NCBI GenBank assembly: GCA_035623615.1
Contig: DASPTB010000134.1
Span: forward strand, 1-22,138
Length of the DNA: 22,138 bases
Source: DASPTB01 sp035623615
GTDB taxonomy: Bacteria > Actinomycetota > UBA4738
Reading direction: 5' to 3'
Numbering within the stretch: the first letter of the stretch is position 1; the number at the start of each line of letters is the position of its first letter. A program made the translations under genes and the position numbers. The notes below the pieces were generated by a model that was not told the DNA's origin, did not search any database, and saw only the letters and a list, made by a program, of their open reading frames with translations. Positions 6,184 through 14,425 of this stretch are shown one piece after another.

Positions 6184-7070
6184 GCGCCCCGGACGGCTTT
6201 GCCGGGTCCCGGCCCGGCCGCGTCGCCATCGTCGGCACCGGCCAGGTCGGGACGGCGCTCGGGATGGCGTTGACCGGAGCCGGCTCCGGTGCAGGGGTGG
6301 ACGAGGTCGCCCTGTTCGACCGCGACGGCGCCGCGCTCGAGGCGAGCCTCGAGCGCGGCGCCGGGCAGCGCGTCGCCGCGGACGCCGACGACGTGCTGTC
6401 GGCCGACACCATCGTGCTCGCCCTCCCGGTCGGCGAGATCGTAAAGTGGCTTGACCAATTTGGAGCGGCGGTCGGGAGCGACACGCTCGTGATCGACACG
6501 GGGAGCGCCAAGGCCGCAATCGTCGAACAGATGCGACGACTCCCCACACGCACGCACGCGCTCGGCGGCCACCCGATCGCAGGCACCGAGCGGCCGGGGC
6601 CCGCCGGGGCGGACCCCACGCTGCTGATCGGCGCGACCTTCGTGTTGTGTTCCGTTCGCGAGGACGACACCGCGCTCCGGCGCGGCCGGGCGCTCGTTGC
6701 GGCGGTCGGGGCCGTGCCGGTGGAGATGGACGCTCCGACCCACGACCGCGTGGTCGCGCGGACGAGCCATCTGCCGCACGTCATGGCCGCCGCGCTCGCT
6801 TTGATGGTCGGCGGCCTCGCCGAGCGCGACGGCGAGATCGTTCGCCTCCTCGCCTCGACCGGCTACCTCGGTGCCACGCGACTGGCGGTTGGGGACCCCG
6901 GCATGGTGGCTGGGTTCCTGGAGGCGAACCGGGTCGAGGTGCGCCGGGCGATCGACGAGCTGATCGGGACCGCGCTCCTCCCTCTGCGAAGGGTGCTCGA
7001 GGACGACCGCCTGGCGGAGTTGCAGGTCGCACTCGCGGATTGCCGCGCCGCGCGTGAGGCGGTGGCGTGA
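6180..7070 (+). CDS. tyrA: Prephenate (or arogenate) dehydrogenase
   Basis: This 296-residue NAD(P)-dependent enzyme oxidatively decarboxylates prephenate (or arogenate) towards tyrosine. It has an N-terminal Rossmann fold with GTGQVG (residues 19-24) and the catalytic-region motif GGHPIAGTE (His about 131). The helical C-terminal domain carries SHLPHVMAAAL and GYLGATRLA. There is no C-terminal ACT domain, so tyrosine feedback, if any, must act at the active site or through the attenuator. Substrate preference (prephenate versus arogenate) and cofactor cannot be decided by eye. The GTG at 6180 overlaps the aroF stop by 4 nt and the stop overlaps the next GTG, consistent with coupled translation. 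No pheA or trp genes occur in the window. Confidence 0.93.
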   Translation: MSAPDGFAGSRPGRVAIVGTGQVGTALGMALTGAGSGAGVDEVALFDRDGAALEASLERGAGQRVAADADDVLSADTIVLALPVGEIVKWLDQFGAAVGSDTLVIDTGSAKAAIVEQMRRLPTRTHALGGHPIAGTERPGPAGADPTLLIGATFVLCSVREDDTALRRGRALVAAVGAVPVEMDAPTHDRVVARTSHLPHVMAAALALMVGGLAERDGEIVRLLASTGYLGATRLAVGDPGMVAGFLEANRVEVRRAIDELIGTALLPLRRVLEDDRLAELQVALADCRAAREAVA

Positions 7071-8398
7071 CGATGAAGGACACCAAGGACACCGAGGTCC
7101 TCCCCGCAACGCGCCCGCTCCGCGGGACGGCCTCGGTTCCCGCGGACAAAGCCATCTCGCACCGCGGTGCCATCCTTGGATCTCTCGCGACCGGGACGAC
7201 CGTCCTCCGCGGCTACTCCCCCGCCGGCGACTGCCGCTCGACGATCGCCGCGGTGCGCGGCCTCGGCGCCGAGATCGAAGAGGACGGCGACGTGGTGTGC
7301 GTCACGGGGTGGGGCGACGGAGGACCGGCCGCGCCGGACGGGCAGCTCGACTGCGGCCGGTCGGGGACGACGATGCGCTTGCTGAGCGGCGCGCTCGCCG
7401 GGTTCCCGTTGAAAGTGGTGCTGACCGGCGACCCGCAACTCATGGTGCGCCCGATGGAACGCGTGGCCGAGCCGCTGCGCGCGATGGGGGCGACCGTCGC
7501 CACCGCAGCCGGCGGCGTTCCGCCGATCGGGCTGCGCGGCGGCTCGCTGCACGGCATCGAGTACGAGCTGCCCGTCGCCAGCGCGCAGGTGAAGTCGGCG
7601 GTGCTCCTGGCGGGACTCCGGGCCTCGGGGCCCACGACCGTGATCGAGCCGGTTCCCTCGCGCGACCACACCGAGCGCCTCCTGCGGGCGATGGGCGCCC
7701 GCGTGGTCGAGTCGGTCGGCGGGGACGGGCCGCGCAGCGTGCGGGTGGACCCCGGGGGGCTGGAGGCCCTGGAGCTCACGATACCGGGCGACCCCTCGGC
7801 CGCCGCTCCCCTGCTGGTGGCCGCCGCCATGGTTCCCGGGTCGGATCTGACCGTCGCTCGCGTCGGGCTGAACCCGACGCGAACGGGGCTGCTGGGCGTG
7901 CTGCGCCGCATGGGTTCAACGATCGAGACCGTGAGCGAGTCTGGCGACGAGTCTGGCGACGCCGCCCGGGAAGGCGAGCCGATCGGCGTCATCCGGATCC
8001 GGCACCGACCCCTGCAGGGCACGCGGGTGGGCGCCGCCGAGATACCCTCCATGGTCGACGAACTGCCGCTGCTCGGGCTCCTCGCGACCCAGGCCGAGGG
8101 CACGACCGAGGTACGTGGAGCGGAGGAGCTTCGGGTGAAGGAGAGCGACCGTATCGCGGTGCTGGTGGCGGGGCTTCGCGCGCTCGGTGCCGACGTCGAA
8201 GAACTGCCCGACGGATTCGTCGTGAACGGGCCGACGCCGCTGCACGCCGGCGATGTGACCGCCGCCGGCGACCACCGGATGGCAATGACGTTCGCGGTCG
8301 CGGCCCTCGTCGCCTCGGGTCCCGTGCGCGTTGCCGGCATGCAGACGGTCGGCGACTCGTTCCCCGGTTTCATGGCGACGCTCCAGGGGCTGCGGTGA
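7067..8398 (+). CDS. aroA: EPSP synthase (3-phosphoshikimate 1-carboxyvinyltransferase)
   Basis: It transfers the enolpyruvyl group of PEP to shikimate 3-phosphate, step six of the pathway. The 443-residue protein shows both lobes: PADKAISHRGAILGSLATG near the start, LDCGRSGTTMRLLSG (the PEP/glyphosate-region loop, with Arg where many have Asn), SAQVKSAVLLAGL, ELPLLGLLATQAEGTTEVRG, AEELRVKESDRI and GDHRMAMTFAVAAL. All fit an active enzyme. The start is either the GTG at 7067, overlapping the tyrA stop (GTGA, as at most junctions here), or the ATG at 7073; I use the GTG. A surface loop contains a perfect 12-bp tandem duplication at 7937-7960, giving ESGDESGD. I cannot predict glyphosate sensitivity reliably. 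Confidence 0.96.
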   Translation: MTMKDTKDTEVLPATRPLRGTASVPADKAISHRGAILGSLATGTTVLRGYSPAGDCRSTIAAVRGLGAEIEEDGDVVCVTGWGDGGPAAPDGQLDCGRSGTTMRLLSGALAGFPLKVVLTGDPQLMVRPMERVAEPLRAMGATVATAAGGVPPIGLRGGSLHGIEYELPVASAQVKSAVLLAGLRASGPTTVIEPVPSRDHTERLLRAMGARVVESVGGDGPRSVRVDPGGLEALELTIPGDPSAAAPLLVAAAMVPGSDLTVARVGLNPTRTGLLGVLRRMGSTIETVSESGDESGDAAREGEPIGVIRIRHRPLQGTRVGAAEIPSMVDELPLLGLLATQAEGTTEVRGAEELRVKESDRIAVLVAGLRALGADVEELPDGFVVNGPTPLHAGDVTAAGDHRMAMTFAVAALVASGPVRVAGMQTVGDSFPGFMATLQGLR

Positions 8399-9318
8399 GC
8401 GGGACGCGGCACTTCGCGGTGATCGGCGACCCCGTCGCGCACAGCGTCTCGCCGGCCATACAGCATGCGGCGTTCCTCGCGGTCGGGGTCGACGCCGACT
8501 ACGTCGCCCACCGCGTCGGCAGCGACGAGCTCCCGTCGGCATGGACCGCCCTTCGGGGGCGCTTCGAGGGGATGAACGTGACGCGGCCGCTCAAGCAGAT
8601 GGTGGCCGACCTCGTCGACGACGTCGCGGCGTCGGCGGCGGCGAGCGGGACGGTCAACACCGTCGTCCGCGCGGGCCGTCGTGTCGTCGGCGAGTCGACC
8701 GACGGCCACGGCTTCCTCGCGGCGCTCGAGCGGGTCCGGCCGGAGCCCGTTCGTCGTGCCGTGGTCCTGGGAACCGGCGGGGCGACGCGCGCGGTGGCGG
8801 CGGCCCTGGCCGGCGGCGGAGCGCGCGTCGACATCATCGGCAGGAACGGCTCCGCCGGCGAGCGTCTCGCGAGGGAGCTGACGTCGCGACTTCCCGCGGG
8901 CCCGACCGGCACCATCGCGCACGCGGGCGGCCCGGACCTGCTCTCGGCGCTGCTGCCGGGCGCCGATCTGCTGGTCAACGCCACGCCGCTGGGCGACCCG
9001 TCTATGCCGGGCGCCTCTCCCCTCCCCGACGACGTGCGGCTGGAGACCCTCGACCCGCGGCCGACGGTGTTCGACCTCATCTACCGGCCGTGGCGAACCC
9101 CGCTTCTGCGGCGGGCGAAGGCTGCAGGCTGCCCCGTCGTCGAGGGCATCGAGATGCTGATCGAGCAGGGCGCCGCGTCGTTCGAGCTGTGGACCGGCGA
9201 CGCCGCTCCGGTGGAGGTGATGCGGACGGCCGCGTATGCGGTGCTCGCGAACGATACGACCAATCTGTACGCAGGGGCCGCAGGGGGCCCGGTCGCCCGA
9301 GCCGGGGACGTGGGCTAG
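8395..9318 (+). CDS. aroE: Shikimate dehydrogenase
   Basis: This 307-residue NADPH-dependent enzyme reduces 3-dehydroshikimate to shikimate. Substrate-site motifs are intact: HSVSPAIQHAAF, NVTRPLKQ with the catalytic lysine, and TDGHGF with the conserved Asp. The nucleotide-binding loop is GTGGATRAVA, followed by NATPLGDPS, DLIYRPWRTPLL and a C-terminal EGIEMLIEQGAASFELWTG. It is slightly longer than typical AroE (about 270-280), the excess being a variable tail after the last helix. The GTG at 8395 overlaps the aroA stop by 4 nt. The upstream extension of the same reading frame is only a shadow of aroA. Confidence 0.95.
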   Translation: MSGTRHFAVIGDPVAHSVSPAIQHAAFLAVGVDADYVAHRVGSDELPSAWTALRGRFEGMNVTRPLKQMVADLVDDVAASAAASGTVNTVVRAGRRVVGESTDGHGFLAALERVRPEPVRRAVVLGTGGATRAVAAALAGGGARVDIIGRNGSAGERLARELTSRLPAGPTGTIAHAGGPDLLSALLPGADLLVNATPLGDPSMPGASPLPDDVRLETLDPRPTVFDLIYRPWRTPLLRRAKAAGCPVVEGIEMLIEQGAASFELWTGDAAPVEVMRTAAYAVLANDTTNLYAGAAGGPVARAGDVG

Positions 9319-9320
9319 CC

Positions 9321-10544
9321 GTGCTCCGCTTCCTCACCGCCGGCGAGTCCCACGGTCCCGAGCTCGTGGTCGTCGTCGAAGGGCTTCCCGCGGGCGTGGA
9401 GGTGTCCGTCGACCGGCTCGACCACGAGCTCGTTCGGCGCCAGCAGGGGTACGGCCGCGGCGCGCGGTCGACCAAGATCGAACGCGACCACGGCGAGATC
9501 GTGAGCGGCGTCGCCGGCGGCCGCACGACCGGCGCCCCGGTCGCCATCCGGATCGTCAACAAGGACTTCGCCAACCAACCGGCGCAGCCAAAGCCGCTCA
9601 CGGCGCCCCGCCCGGGTCATGCCGACCTGGCCGGCCGGTGGAAGTACGGCCACGAAGACTTCCGGGTCGTGCGCGAGCGGGCGAGCGCGCGCGAGACGGC
9701 GGCGCGCGTCGCGGCGGGCGCGCTCGCCCGCGAGCTCCTCGGGGCCTTCGGCGTGCGGCTCGGCAGCTTCGTCACCGATGTCGGCGCCGAGCGAATGGAA
9801 GTGGACCTGCCCGCGCTCGACGGCTCGGCGCTCGCGGCGCTGGCCGCCGCCGCGGCCGACGACCCCATCCGCTGCCCCGACCCCGACGCCGGGCGCGCCA
9901 TGTGCGCCGCGATCGACGCCGCGAGGGAGAAAGGCGAGACGCTCGGCGGGGTGTTCGTCGTGTTCGCGCTCGGCGCTCCCCCCGGCCTCGGCTCGCACGT
10001 CCACTGGGACCGCAAGCTGGACGGCCGGCTCGCGCAGGCGATCTGCTCCATCCATGCGGTGAAAGGAGTGGAGGTCGGGGCGGCGTTCGACGCCGCCCGG
10101 CGACCCGGCACCGAGGTACAGGACCCGATCGCCCTCGAGGATGGCCGCCTGCGGCGCGCGACGAACTGGGCGGGAGGGCTCGAGGCCGGCATGACCAACG
10201 GCGAGCCGGTCGTCCTTCGCGGGGCGATGAAGCCGCTGTCGTCGGTGCGCGCCGAGCTCGCCTCGGTCGACTTCGCGACCGGCGCGACGGCGGATCCGCC
10301 GTACGTGCGCTCGGACGTGTGCGCCGTCGCTCCCGCGGCCGTCGTCGGAGAGGCGATGGTCGCTTGGGTGCTCGCCGACGCCCTGACCGAACGCTTCGGC
10401 GCAGACCGGCTCGACGCGATGCTCGCCGCCCGCGACGCGGTGCTCGCGACCGAGTCGGCGGCGTTCCCCTCGAACGGCCCCGCCGCGGCACCCCCCGCGA
10501 CGACATCCACAACCGGCCCCGTCGAAGAGGAGATCGACGGGTGA
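9321..10544 (+). CDS. aroC: Chorismate synthase
   Basis: It converts EPSP to chorismate using reduced FMN, the last shikimate step. The 407-residue protein begins LRFLTAGESHGPELVVVVEG and continues with RRQQGYGRGARSTKIERD, GKT-like TTGAPVAIRIVNKD, APRPGHADLAGRWKYGHEDF, RASARETAARVAAGA, SIHAVKGVEVG, NWAGGLEAGMTNGEPV and a conserved DVCAVAPAAVVGEAMVA. These are the AroC signature blocks. The start is the GTG at 9321, two bases after the aroE stop. The last 20-odd residues are Pro/Thr-rich and look like a spacer before the overlapping start of the aroKB fusion (GTGA at 10541). An FMN reductase would be needed and is not adjacent. Confidence 0.96.
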   Translation: MLRFLTAGESHGPELVVVVEGLPAGVEVSVDRLDHELVRRQQGYGRGARSTKIERDHGEIVSGVAGGRTTGAPVAIRIVNKDFANQPAQPKPLTAPRPGHADLAGRWKYGHEDFRVVRERASARETAARVAAGALARELLGAFGVRLGSFVTDVGAERMEVDLPALDGSALAALAAAAADDPIRCPDPDAGRAMCAAIDAAREKGETLGGVFVVFALGAPPGLGSHVHWDRKLDGRLAQAICSIHAVKGVEVGAAFDAARRPGTEVQDPIALEDGRLRRATNWAGGLEAGMTNGEPVVLRGAMKPLSSVRAELASVDFATGATADPPYVRSDVCAVAPAAVVGEAMVAWVLADALTERFGADRLDAMLAARDAVLATESAAFPSNGPAAAPPATTSTTGPVEEEIDG

Positions 10545-12181
10545 AGACGACGCACCTTCCCGCCCCCCCGCTTCCGAAGGGCCGCCCGAACCTCGTCGTG
10601 ACGGGCTTCATGGGTACGGGGAAGTCGTCCTCCGGCCGGTACGCCTCGCGCCTTTTGGGCCTGCCCTTCGTGGACCTCGACGAGGTGATCGCCGAGCGCG
10701 CCGGAGCGAGCGTGGCCGACATCTTCGCGCACGCCGGCGAGGCCGGGTTTCGTGCGCTCGAGCGCTCCGCCGTGGCCGACGCCGCGCGGCTGTCGGGGTC
10801 GGTCGTCGCCACCGGCGGCGGCGCCGTGCTGGACGCCGCCTCGTTCTCGCGAATTGCGCAGGGCGCCGCGGTCGCGGTGCTGACGTGCGAGCCCGACGAG
10901 ATCGTTCGCCGCGTCGGCGCGACCGGCGGACGGCCGTTGCTCGACGGTGACTCCGTTGCCAATGCGCGCGCGTTGCTCGATGAGCGGGCGGCGGCCTATG
11001 AGCGGGCGGGCCCGGCGCTCGACACGACCGGGCTCGACGTCGCCGGGGTCGGCGCCGCCCTCGCCGCCCGGTACCGCGAGGCGGCCGGCGAGAGTGCCGC
11101 GGTGCGCATTCCCGTGGACGGCCCAGCGGGAACGTATCCCGTCGTGGTCGGCGAGACTCTTGACAAGGCCGGCGCCGAGGTGCGTGCGGCTGTTCCCGCC
11201 GCGCACCGGGTACTCGTGCTGGCCGACCGTTCCGTCGACACACCCCTGGGCGACCGTGTCGCCGCTTCCCTTGCGTCGGAAGGCCTCGTCGTGGAACGGT
11301 TCCCGCTCCCGCCCGGCGAGGCGGCGAAGAGCGTCGAGGTGGCCTCGGAGCTGTGGGCCCGGTTCGTCGCGCTCGGCGTCGACCGCACCTGTGTCGTGGT
11401 CGCCGTCGGCGGCGGCGGCGGTCTGGACGCTGCCGGGTTCGTCGCCGCAACCTACGCGCGCGGGATCCCCCTGGTCAACGTCCCGACGACGCTCCTCGCG
11501 ATGGCCGACGCGAGCCTCGGCGGGAAGACCGCGATCGATCACGGCGGCTCGAAGAACTCGGTCGGCGCGTTCCACCACCCGAGCCTCGTGCTCGCCGACC
11601 CCGCGGCCCTCGAGACGGTGCCCGCGCGCGACCTCCGCGGCGGCCTCGCCGAGATCGTCAAGATGGCGGCGACGGCCTCGCCGCTCGTGCTCGACCTGCT
11701 GCAGACGGCCCCGCTGGACGAGCGGAGCCTGCCAACGAATCTCGGGTGGCTCGTCGAGCAAGCGGTGAGGATGAAGGCGGCCTACGTCGGCGAGGACCCC
11801 GGCGATCTCGGGCTCCGGCACACGCTGAACCTCGGGCACACGATCGCCCACGGCGTGGAGGCCTCGACCGAGCACGCCGTCCCGCACGGCGAAGCCGTGG
11901 CGATCGGCCTCGTCGCCGAGTCCCGCTACGGGGAATTCCTCGGGGTGACCTCACCCGGAACCGCCGAGCGGCTCGAGGCCCTTCTTCGCCGGTTCGAACT
12001 CCCCGTCGGCGCGCCGCCGGGGCTCGACGCGGCGGACGTCCTGGCGAGGACGGCCTCGGACAAGAAGCGCCGGGGCGGCCGGGCCGTCGTGATCGTGCCT
12101 GCCCCCGGCGGAGCGGAGATGATCGAGGACGCCGACGTCGGTGCGGTGCTCTCGTTCCTGCGCACGGGGGTCGCGTCGTGA
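10541..12181 (+). CDS. aroKB: Bifunctional shikimate kinase / 3-dehydroquinate synthase (AroK-AroB fusion)
   Basis: One uninterrupted 546-residue frame joins two enzymes. Residues 1 to about 180 are shikimate kinase, with Walker A GFMGTGKS (22-29), DLDEVI, GFRALER, ATGGGAV and RPLL. Residues about 187-546 are 3-dehydroquinate synthase: LPPGEAAKS, VNVPTTLLAMADASLGGKTAID, KNSVGAFHHP, and metal ligands E371 (GLAEIVK), H433 (LNLGHTIAHG) and H449 (VPHGEAV). The linker is only a few residues. It would catalyse steps five and two of the pathway. Natural AroK-AroB fusions are known, for example in Thermotoga. One oddity: the usual GGGVxGDxxGF loop reads GGGGGLDAAGF (290-300), with Leu replacing the Gly before the conserved Asp. 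The GTG start overlaps aroC and the stop overlaps aroQ. Confidence 0.95.
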   Translation: MKTTHLPAPPLPKGRPNLVVTGFMGTGKSSSGRYASRLLGLPFVDLDEVIAERAGASVADIFAHAGEAGFRALERSAVADAARLSGSVVATGGGAVLDAASFSRIAQGAAVAVLTCEPDEIVRRVGATGGRPLLDGDSVANARALLDERAAAYERAGPALDTTGLDVAGVGAALAARYREAAGESAAVRIPVDGPAGTYPVVVGETLDKAGAEVRAAVPAAHRVLVLADRSVDTPLGDRVAASLASEGLVVERFPLPPGEAAKSVEVASELWARFVALGVDRTCVVVAVGGGGGLDAAGFVAATYARGIPLVNVPTTLLAMADASLGGKTAIDHGGSKNSVGAFHHPSLVLADPAALETVPARDLRGGLAEIVKMAATASPLVLDLLQTAPLDERSLPTNLGWLVEQAVRMKAAYVGEDPGDLGLRHTLNLGHTIAHGVEASTEHAVPHGEAVAIGLVAESRYGEFLGVTSPGTAERLEALLRRFELPVGAPPGLDAADVLARTASDKKRRGGRAVVIVPAPGGAEMIEDADVGAVLSFLRTGVAS

Positions 12182-12606
12182 AGGTGCTGATCCTGCACGG
12201 CCCGAACCTCAACCTCCTCGGGACCCGCGAGCCCGAGGTCTACGGCTCGCTCACGCTCGCCGAGATCGACGGGAAGGTGCGCGAGCGTGCCGCCGAGCTC
12301 GGTGTCGACGTCGAGTTCGCGCAGTCGAACGCCGAGGGAGAGCTGATCGACCGCATCCAGGCCTCGCCGAAAGACTTCGACGCAATCGTCTTCAACCCCG
12401 GTGGCTACTCGCACACGAGCGTCGCAATCCGCGACGCCGTCGCGGCGACCCGGATCCCCACGGTCGAGGTGCACCTGTCGAATCCCTCCGCGCGCGAAGA
12501 CTTCCGCAAGGTCGACCTCGTCGCGGGCGCCTGCGCCGGAGTGGTCGCGGGCTTCGGGTGGCGCAGCTACGTCATGGCGCTGGAGGCCCTCGCCGCCGGG
12601 GCCTGA
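12178..12606 (+). CDS. aroQ: 3-dehydroquinate dehydratase, type II
   Basis: This 142-residue type II enzyme dehydrates 3-dehydroquinate to 3-dehydroshikimate. The signature GPNLNLLGTREPEVYG supplies the catalytic Arg17 and Tyr22. NPGGYSHTSVAIRDA (N73, H79) and VEVHLSNPSAREDFR (E97, H99) form the rest of the active site, and the protein ends with the usual GFGWRSYVMALEAL helix. Type II enzymes are dodecamers of about 145 residues, matching this length. The GTG at 12178 overlaps the aroKB stop (GTGA). It is the last gene of the operon; its stop is one base from the stop of the convergent methyltransferase, so no separate terminator fits between them. Confidence 0.96.
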   Translation: MKVLILHGPNLNLLGTREPEVYGSLTLAEIDGKVRERAAELGVDVEFAQSNAEGELIDRIQASPKDFDAIVFNPGGYSHTSVAIRDAVAATRIPTVEVHLSNPSAREDFRKVDLVAGACAGVVAGFGWRSYVMALEALAAGA

Positions 12607-12607
12607 C

Positions 12608-13354
12608 TCAGGCCTCGGCCACCAGCACGTACTGCGCCCAGCCTTCGAGCTTGTGCGCGAAGCCCTCGGCGCCCGTCAAGCTGCGCGCCCACTCAACGTT
12701 CGACAGCCGCTCGATCCGCACCCGCCGCCACCCGGCGCCGCGGACGGCGCGGATCAGCGGCTCGGGCGAGGATAGGCGCGCGAGCGGCATCGCCTCGATC
12801 ATGTCCGCGTCGTACTCGGCGTGGTGGTCGTCGGGAACCTTCGCCGCCTTGCGAACGGCCTCGGCCAGCCACGAGCGGACCCGGCGAGCGCTCGGGCCGC
12901 CGGCGACCAGGCCCTCGAACAGGATCAGCCGCCCCGCGGGCGCGGCCGCGTGCCACGCCGCGAGCACCGACCCCGGGTCGGGGATCGTCCACAGCAGATG
13001 CCGCTCGACGATCGCGTCGAACGGACCCGGTGGCGGTTGATTCGCGGGGCCGTTGACGATCTCGACCCTGAGTTCGCGCGCGGACGCTTTCTCCTCCAGT
13101 CGCTTCAGCATCCCGGCCGACAGGTCGAGGGCGGTGACGTCGTGGCCGAGGTCGGCGACCAGCAGCGACAACGCTCCCGTCCCGGCGCCCACGTCGAGCA
13201 CCTTCGCCGGCGGCGGTGGGAGGTATCGGTCGAGCACCGCGCGCCACGCCGCCGCCTCGACGGGGTCGGACGCGGCGTGGGACGGCGAGCGATCGTAGGT
13301 CCGCGCGTCCTCGTCCCACCAGGTCCTGATGCGGTGCTGCATCTCGTCGGTCAC
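12608..13354 (-). CDS. Class I SAM-dependent methyltransferase
   Basis: This 248-residue soluble protein carries motif I VLDVGAGTGALSLLVADLG at about residues 52-70. Motif II-like acidic TALDLSAGML follows, then the post-motif DAIVERHLLWTIPDPGSVLAAW and AGRLILFEG. This is a Methyltransf_11/25-type fold of the UbiE-like small-molecule kind. The sequence does not reveal the acceptor. The N-terminus, with WWDEDARTYDRSPSH, resembles the usual 'wd..A..yD' opening of such enzymes. The GTG at 13354 is preceded by a good GGGAGG. It is transcribed against the aro operon and divergently from the OpuC-like importer, about 111 bp away. A role with either neighbour (for example glycine-betaine synthesis) is a guess; it lacks tandem methyltransferase domains. 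Confidence 0.85.
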   Translation of the reverse strand: MTDEMQHRIRTWWDEDARTYDRSPSHAASDPVEAAAWRAVLDRYLPPPPAKVLDVGAGTGALSLLVADLGHDVTALDLSAGMLKRLEEKASARELRVEIVNGPANQPPPGPFDAIVERHLLWTIPDPGSVLAAWHAAAPAGRLILFEGLVAGGPSARRVRSWLAEAVRKAAKVPDDHHAEYDADMIEAMPLARLSSPEPLIRAVRGAGWRRVRIERLSNVEWARSLTGAEGFAHKLEGWAQYVLVAEA

Positions 13355-13465
13355 GTGTGCCTCCCGTTCCGCGTCCGCGTGGCCCCATTCGCCGCCGGGA
13401 TGAGAAGATTCCCCGGCAGCGTCAGGCTCCAGCGTAGCGGGCCACGGCGACGCGCGATGAGGCCG

Positions 13466-14425
13466 ATGGCGACCACCATGATCTCCCTGCGGAACGTCAC
13501 GAAGCGGTTCCCGAACGCCTCCGCGCCGGCCGTCGGCGGCCTGTCACTCGACGTCGAAGAGGGCGAGACGCTCGTCCTGGTGGGGCCGTCCGGCTGTGGG
13601 AAGACGACGGCACTTCGCATGGTCAACCGCCTCATCGAGCCCACGTCCGGATCGATCTCGATCGGCGGGCGGGAGACCGGCGAGATGGACCCGGTCGAAC
13701 TCCGCCGCGGCATCGGTTACGTGATCCAGAGCGTCGGCCTGCTCCCCCACCGGACCATCGGGGACAACATCGGGACGGTCCCGCGGCTGCTCGGCTGGGA
13801 CACGAGCCGGATCGCGGAGCGCGTCCGGGAGCTGACGGCGCTGCTCGATCTGCAGGAGGAGCTCCTCGCCCGCTACCCGGGTGAGTTGTCCGGCGGCCAG
13901 CGCCAGCGCGTCGGAGTCGCGCGGGCGCTGGCCGCCGACCCGCCGATCATGCTGATGGACGAACCGTTCGCCGCCGTCGACCCCATCGTTCGTGCCCGCC
14001 TCCAGGAACAGTTCCTCGACATCCAGGCCCGGCTGCGCAAGACCATCGTGTTCGTCACCCACGACGTCGACGAGGCCATCATCATGGCCGACCGCATCGC
14101 GATCCTGAACGTCGGCGGCGTGCTCGAGCAGCTCGCGACACCGGAGGAGATCCTCAAGCGCCCGGCGAACGACTTCGTGAAGCGCTTCGTGGGCTCGGAG
14201 CGCACGTTGAAGCGGTTGTCGCTCATCCTCGTCTCCGACTTGCGGCTCGACCCGCCGGACGCGACAGAGGCCGATGGTGAGGTGATCGACCCTGGTGCGA
14301 CCGTGCGCGAGGCGCTCGACGCGATCCTCGCGGCGGGCGCGACGGCCATCCGCGTGGTCGACGACGGCGGGACAGAACACGGCGTGCTGACGCTCGACCA
14401 CATCTCTCGCGAGGTCGCCCGGTGA
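13466..14425 (+). CDS. opuCA: OpuCA/ProV-type compatible-solute ABC importer ATPase
   Basis: This 319-residue ATPase probably drives uptake of quaternary amines (glycine betaine, choline, carnitine) or proline. It shows Walker A GPSGCGKTT (40-48), Q-loop YVIQSVGLLPHRTIGDNI, signature LSGGQRQRVGVARAL, Walker B IMLMDEPFAAVDP and H-loop VFVTHDVDEA. IQ..GLLPH is typical of the OpuCA/ProV branch. The C-terminal 60 residues look like one CBS-like unit (VREALDAILAAGATAIRVVDD), shorter than the double CBS of OpuA/OpuC enzymes that sense ionic strength. Possible starts are the ATGs at 13457, 13466 and 13478; 13466 has AGG at suitable spacing. The much longer upstream frame is antisense to the methyltransferase and rejected. 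It overlaps the next gene by 4 nt. Confidence 0.9.
   Translation: MATTMISLRNVTKRFPNASAPAVGGLSLDVEEGETLVLVGPSGCGKTTALRMVNRLIEPTSGSISIGGRETGEMDPVELRRGIGYVIQSVGLLPHRTIGDNIGTVPRLLGWDTSRIAERVRELTALLDLQEELLARYPGELSGGQRQRVGVARALAADPPIMLMDEPFAAVDPIVRARLQEQFLDIQARLRKTIVFVTHDVDEAIIMADRIAILNVGGVLEQLATPEEILKRPANDFVKRFVGSERTLKRLSLILVSDLRLDPPDATEADGEVIDPGATVREALDAILAAGATAIRVVDDGGTEHGVLTLDHISREVAR

Noticed and set aside
9236..10540. Apparent 981-residue protein extending the AroK-AroB fusion upstream
   Set aside because: The extra part is the out-of-frame shadow of aroC. The GTG at 10541 in a GTGA overlap matches the other junctions.
12821..13465. Upstream extension of the importer ATPase frame
   Set aside because: It is antisense to the well-supported methyltransferase and lacks ABC motifs. 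The ATPase starts at about 13466.
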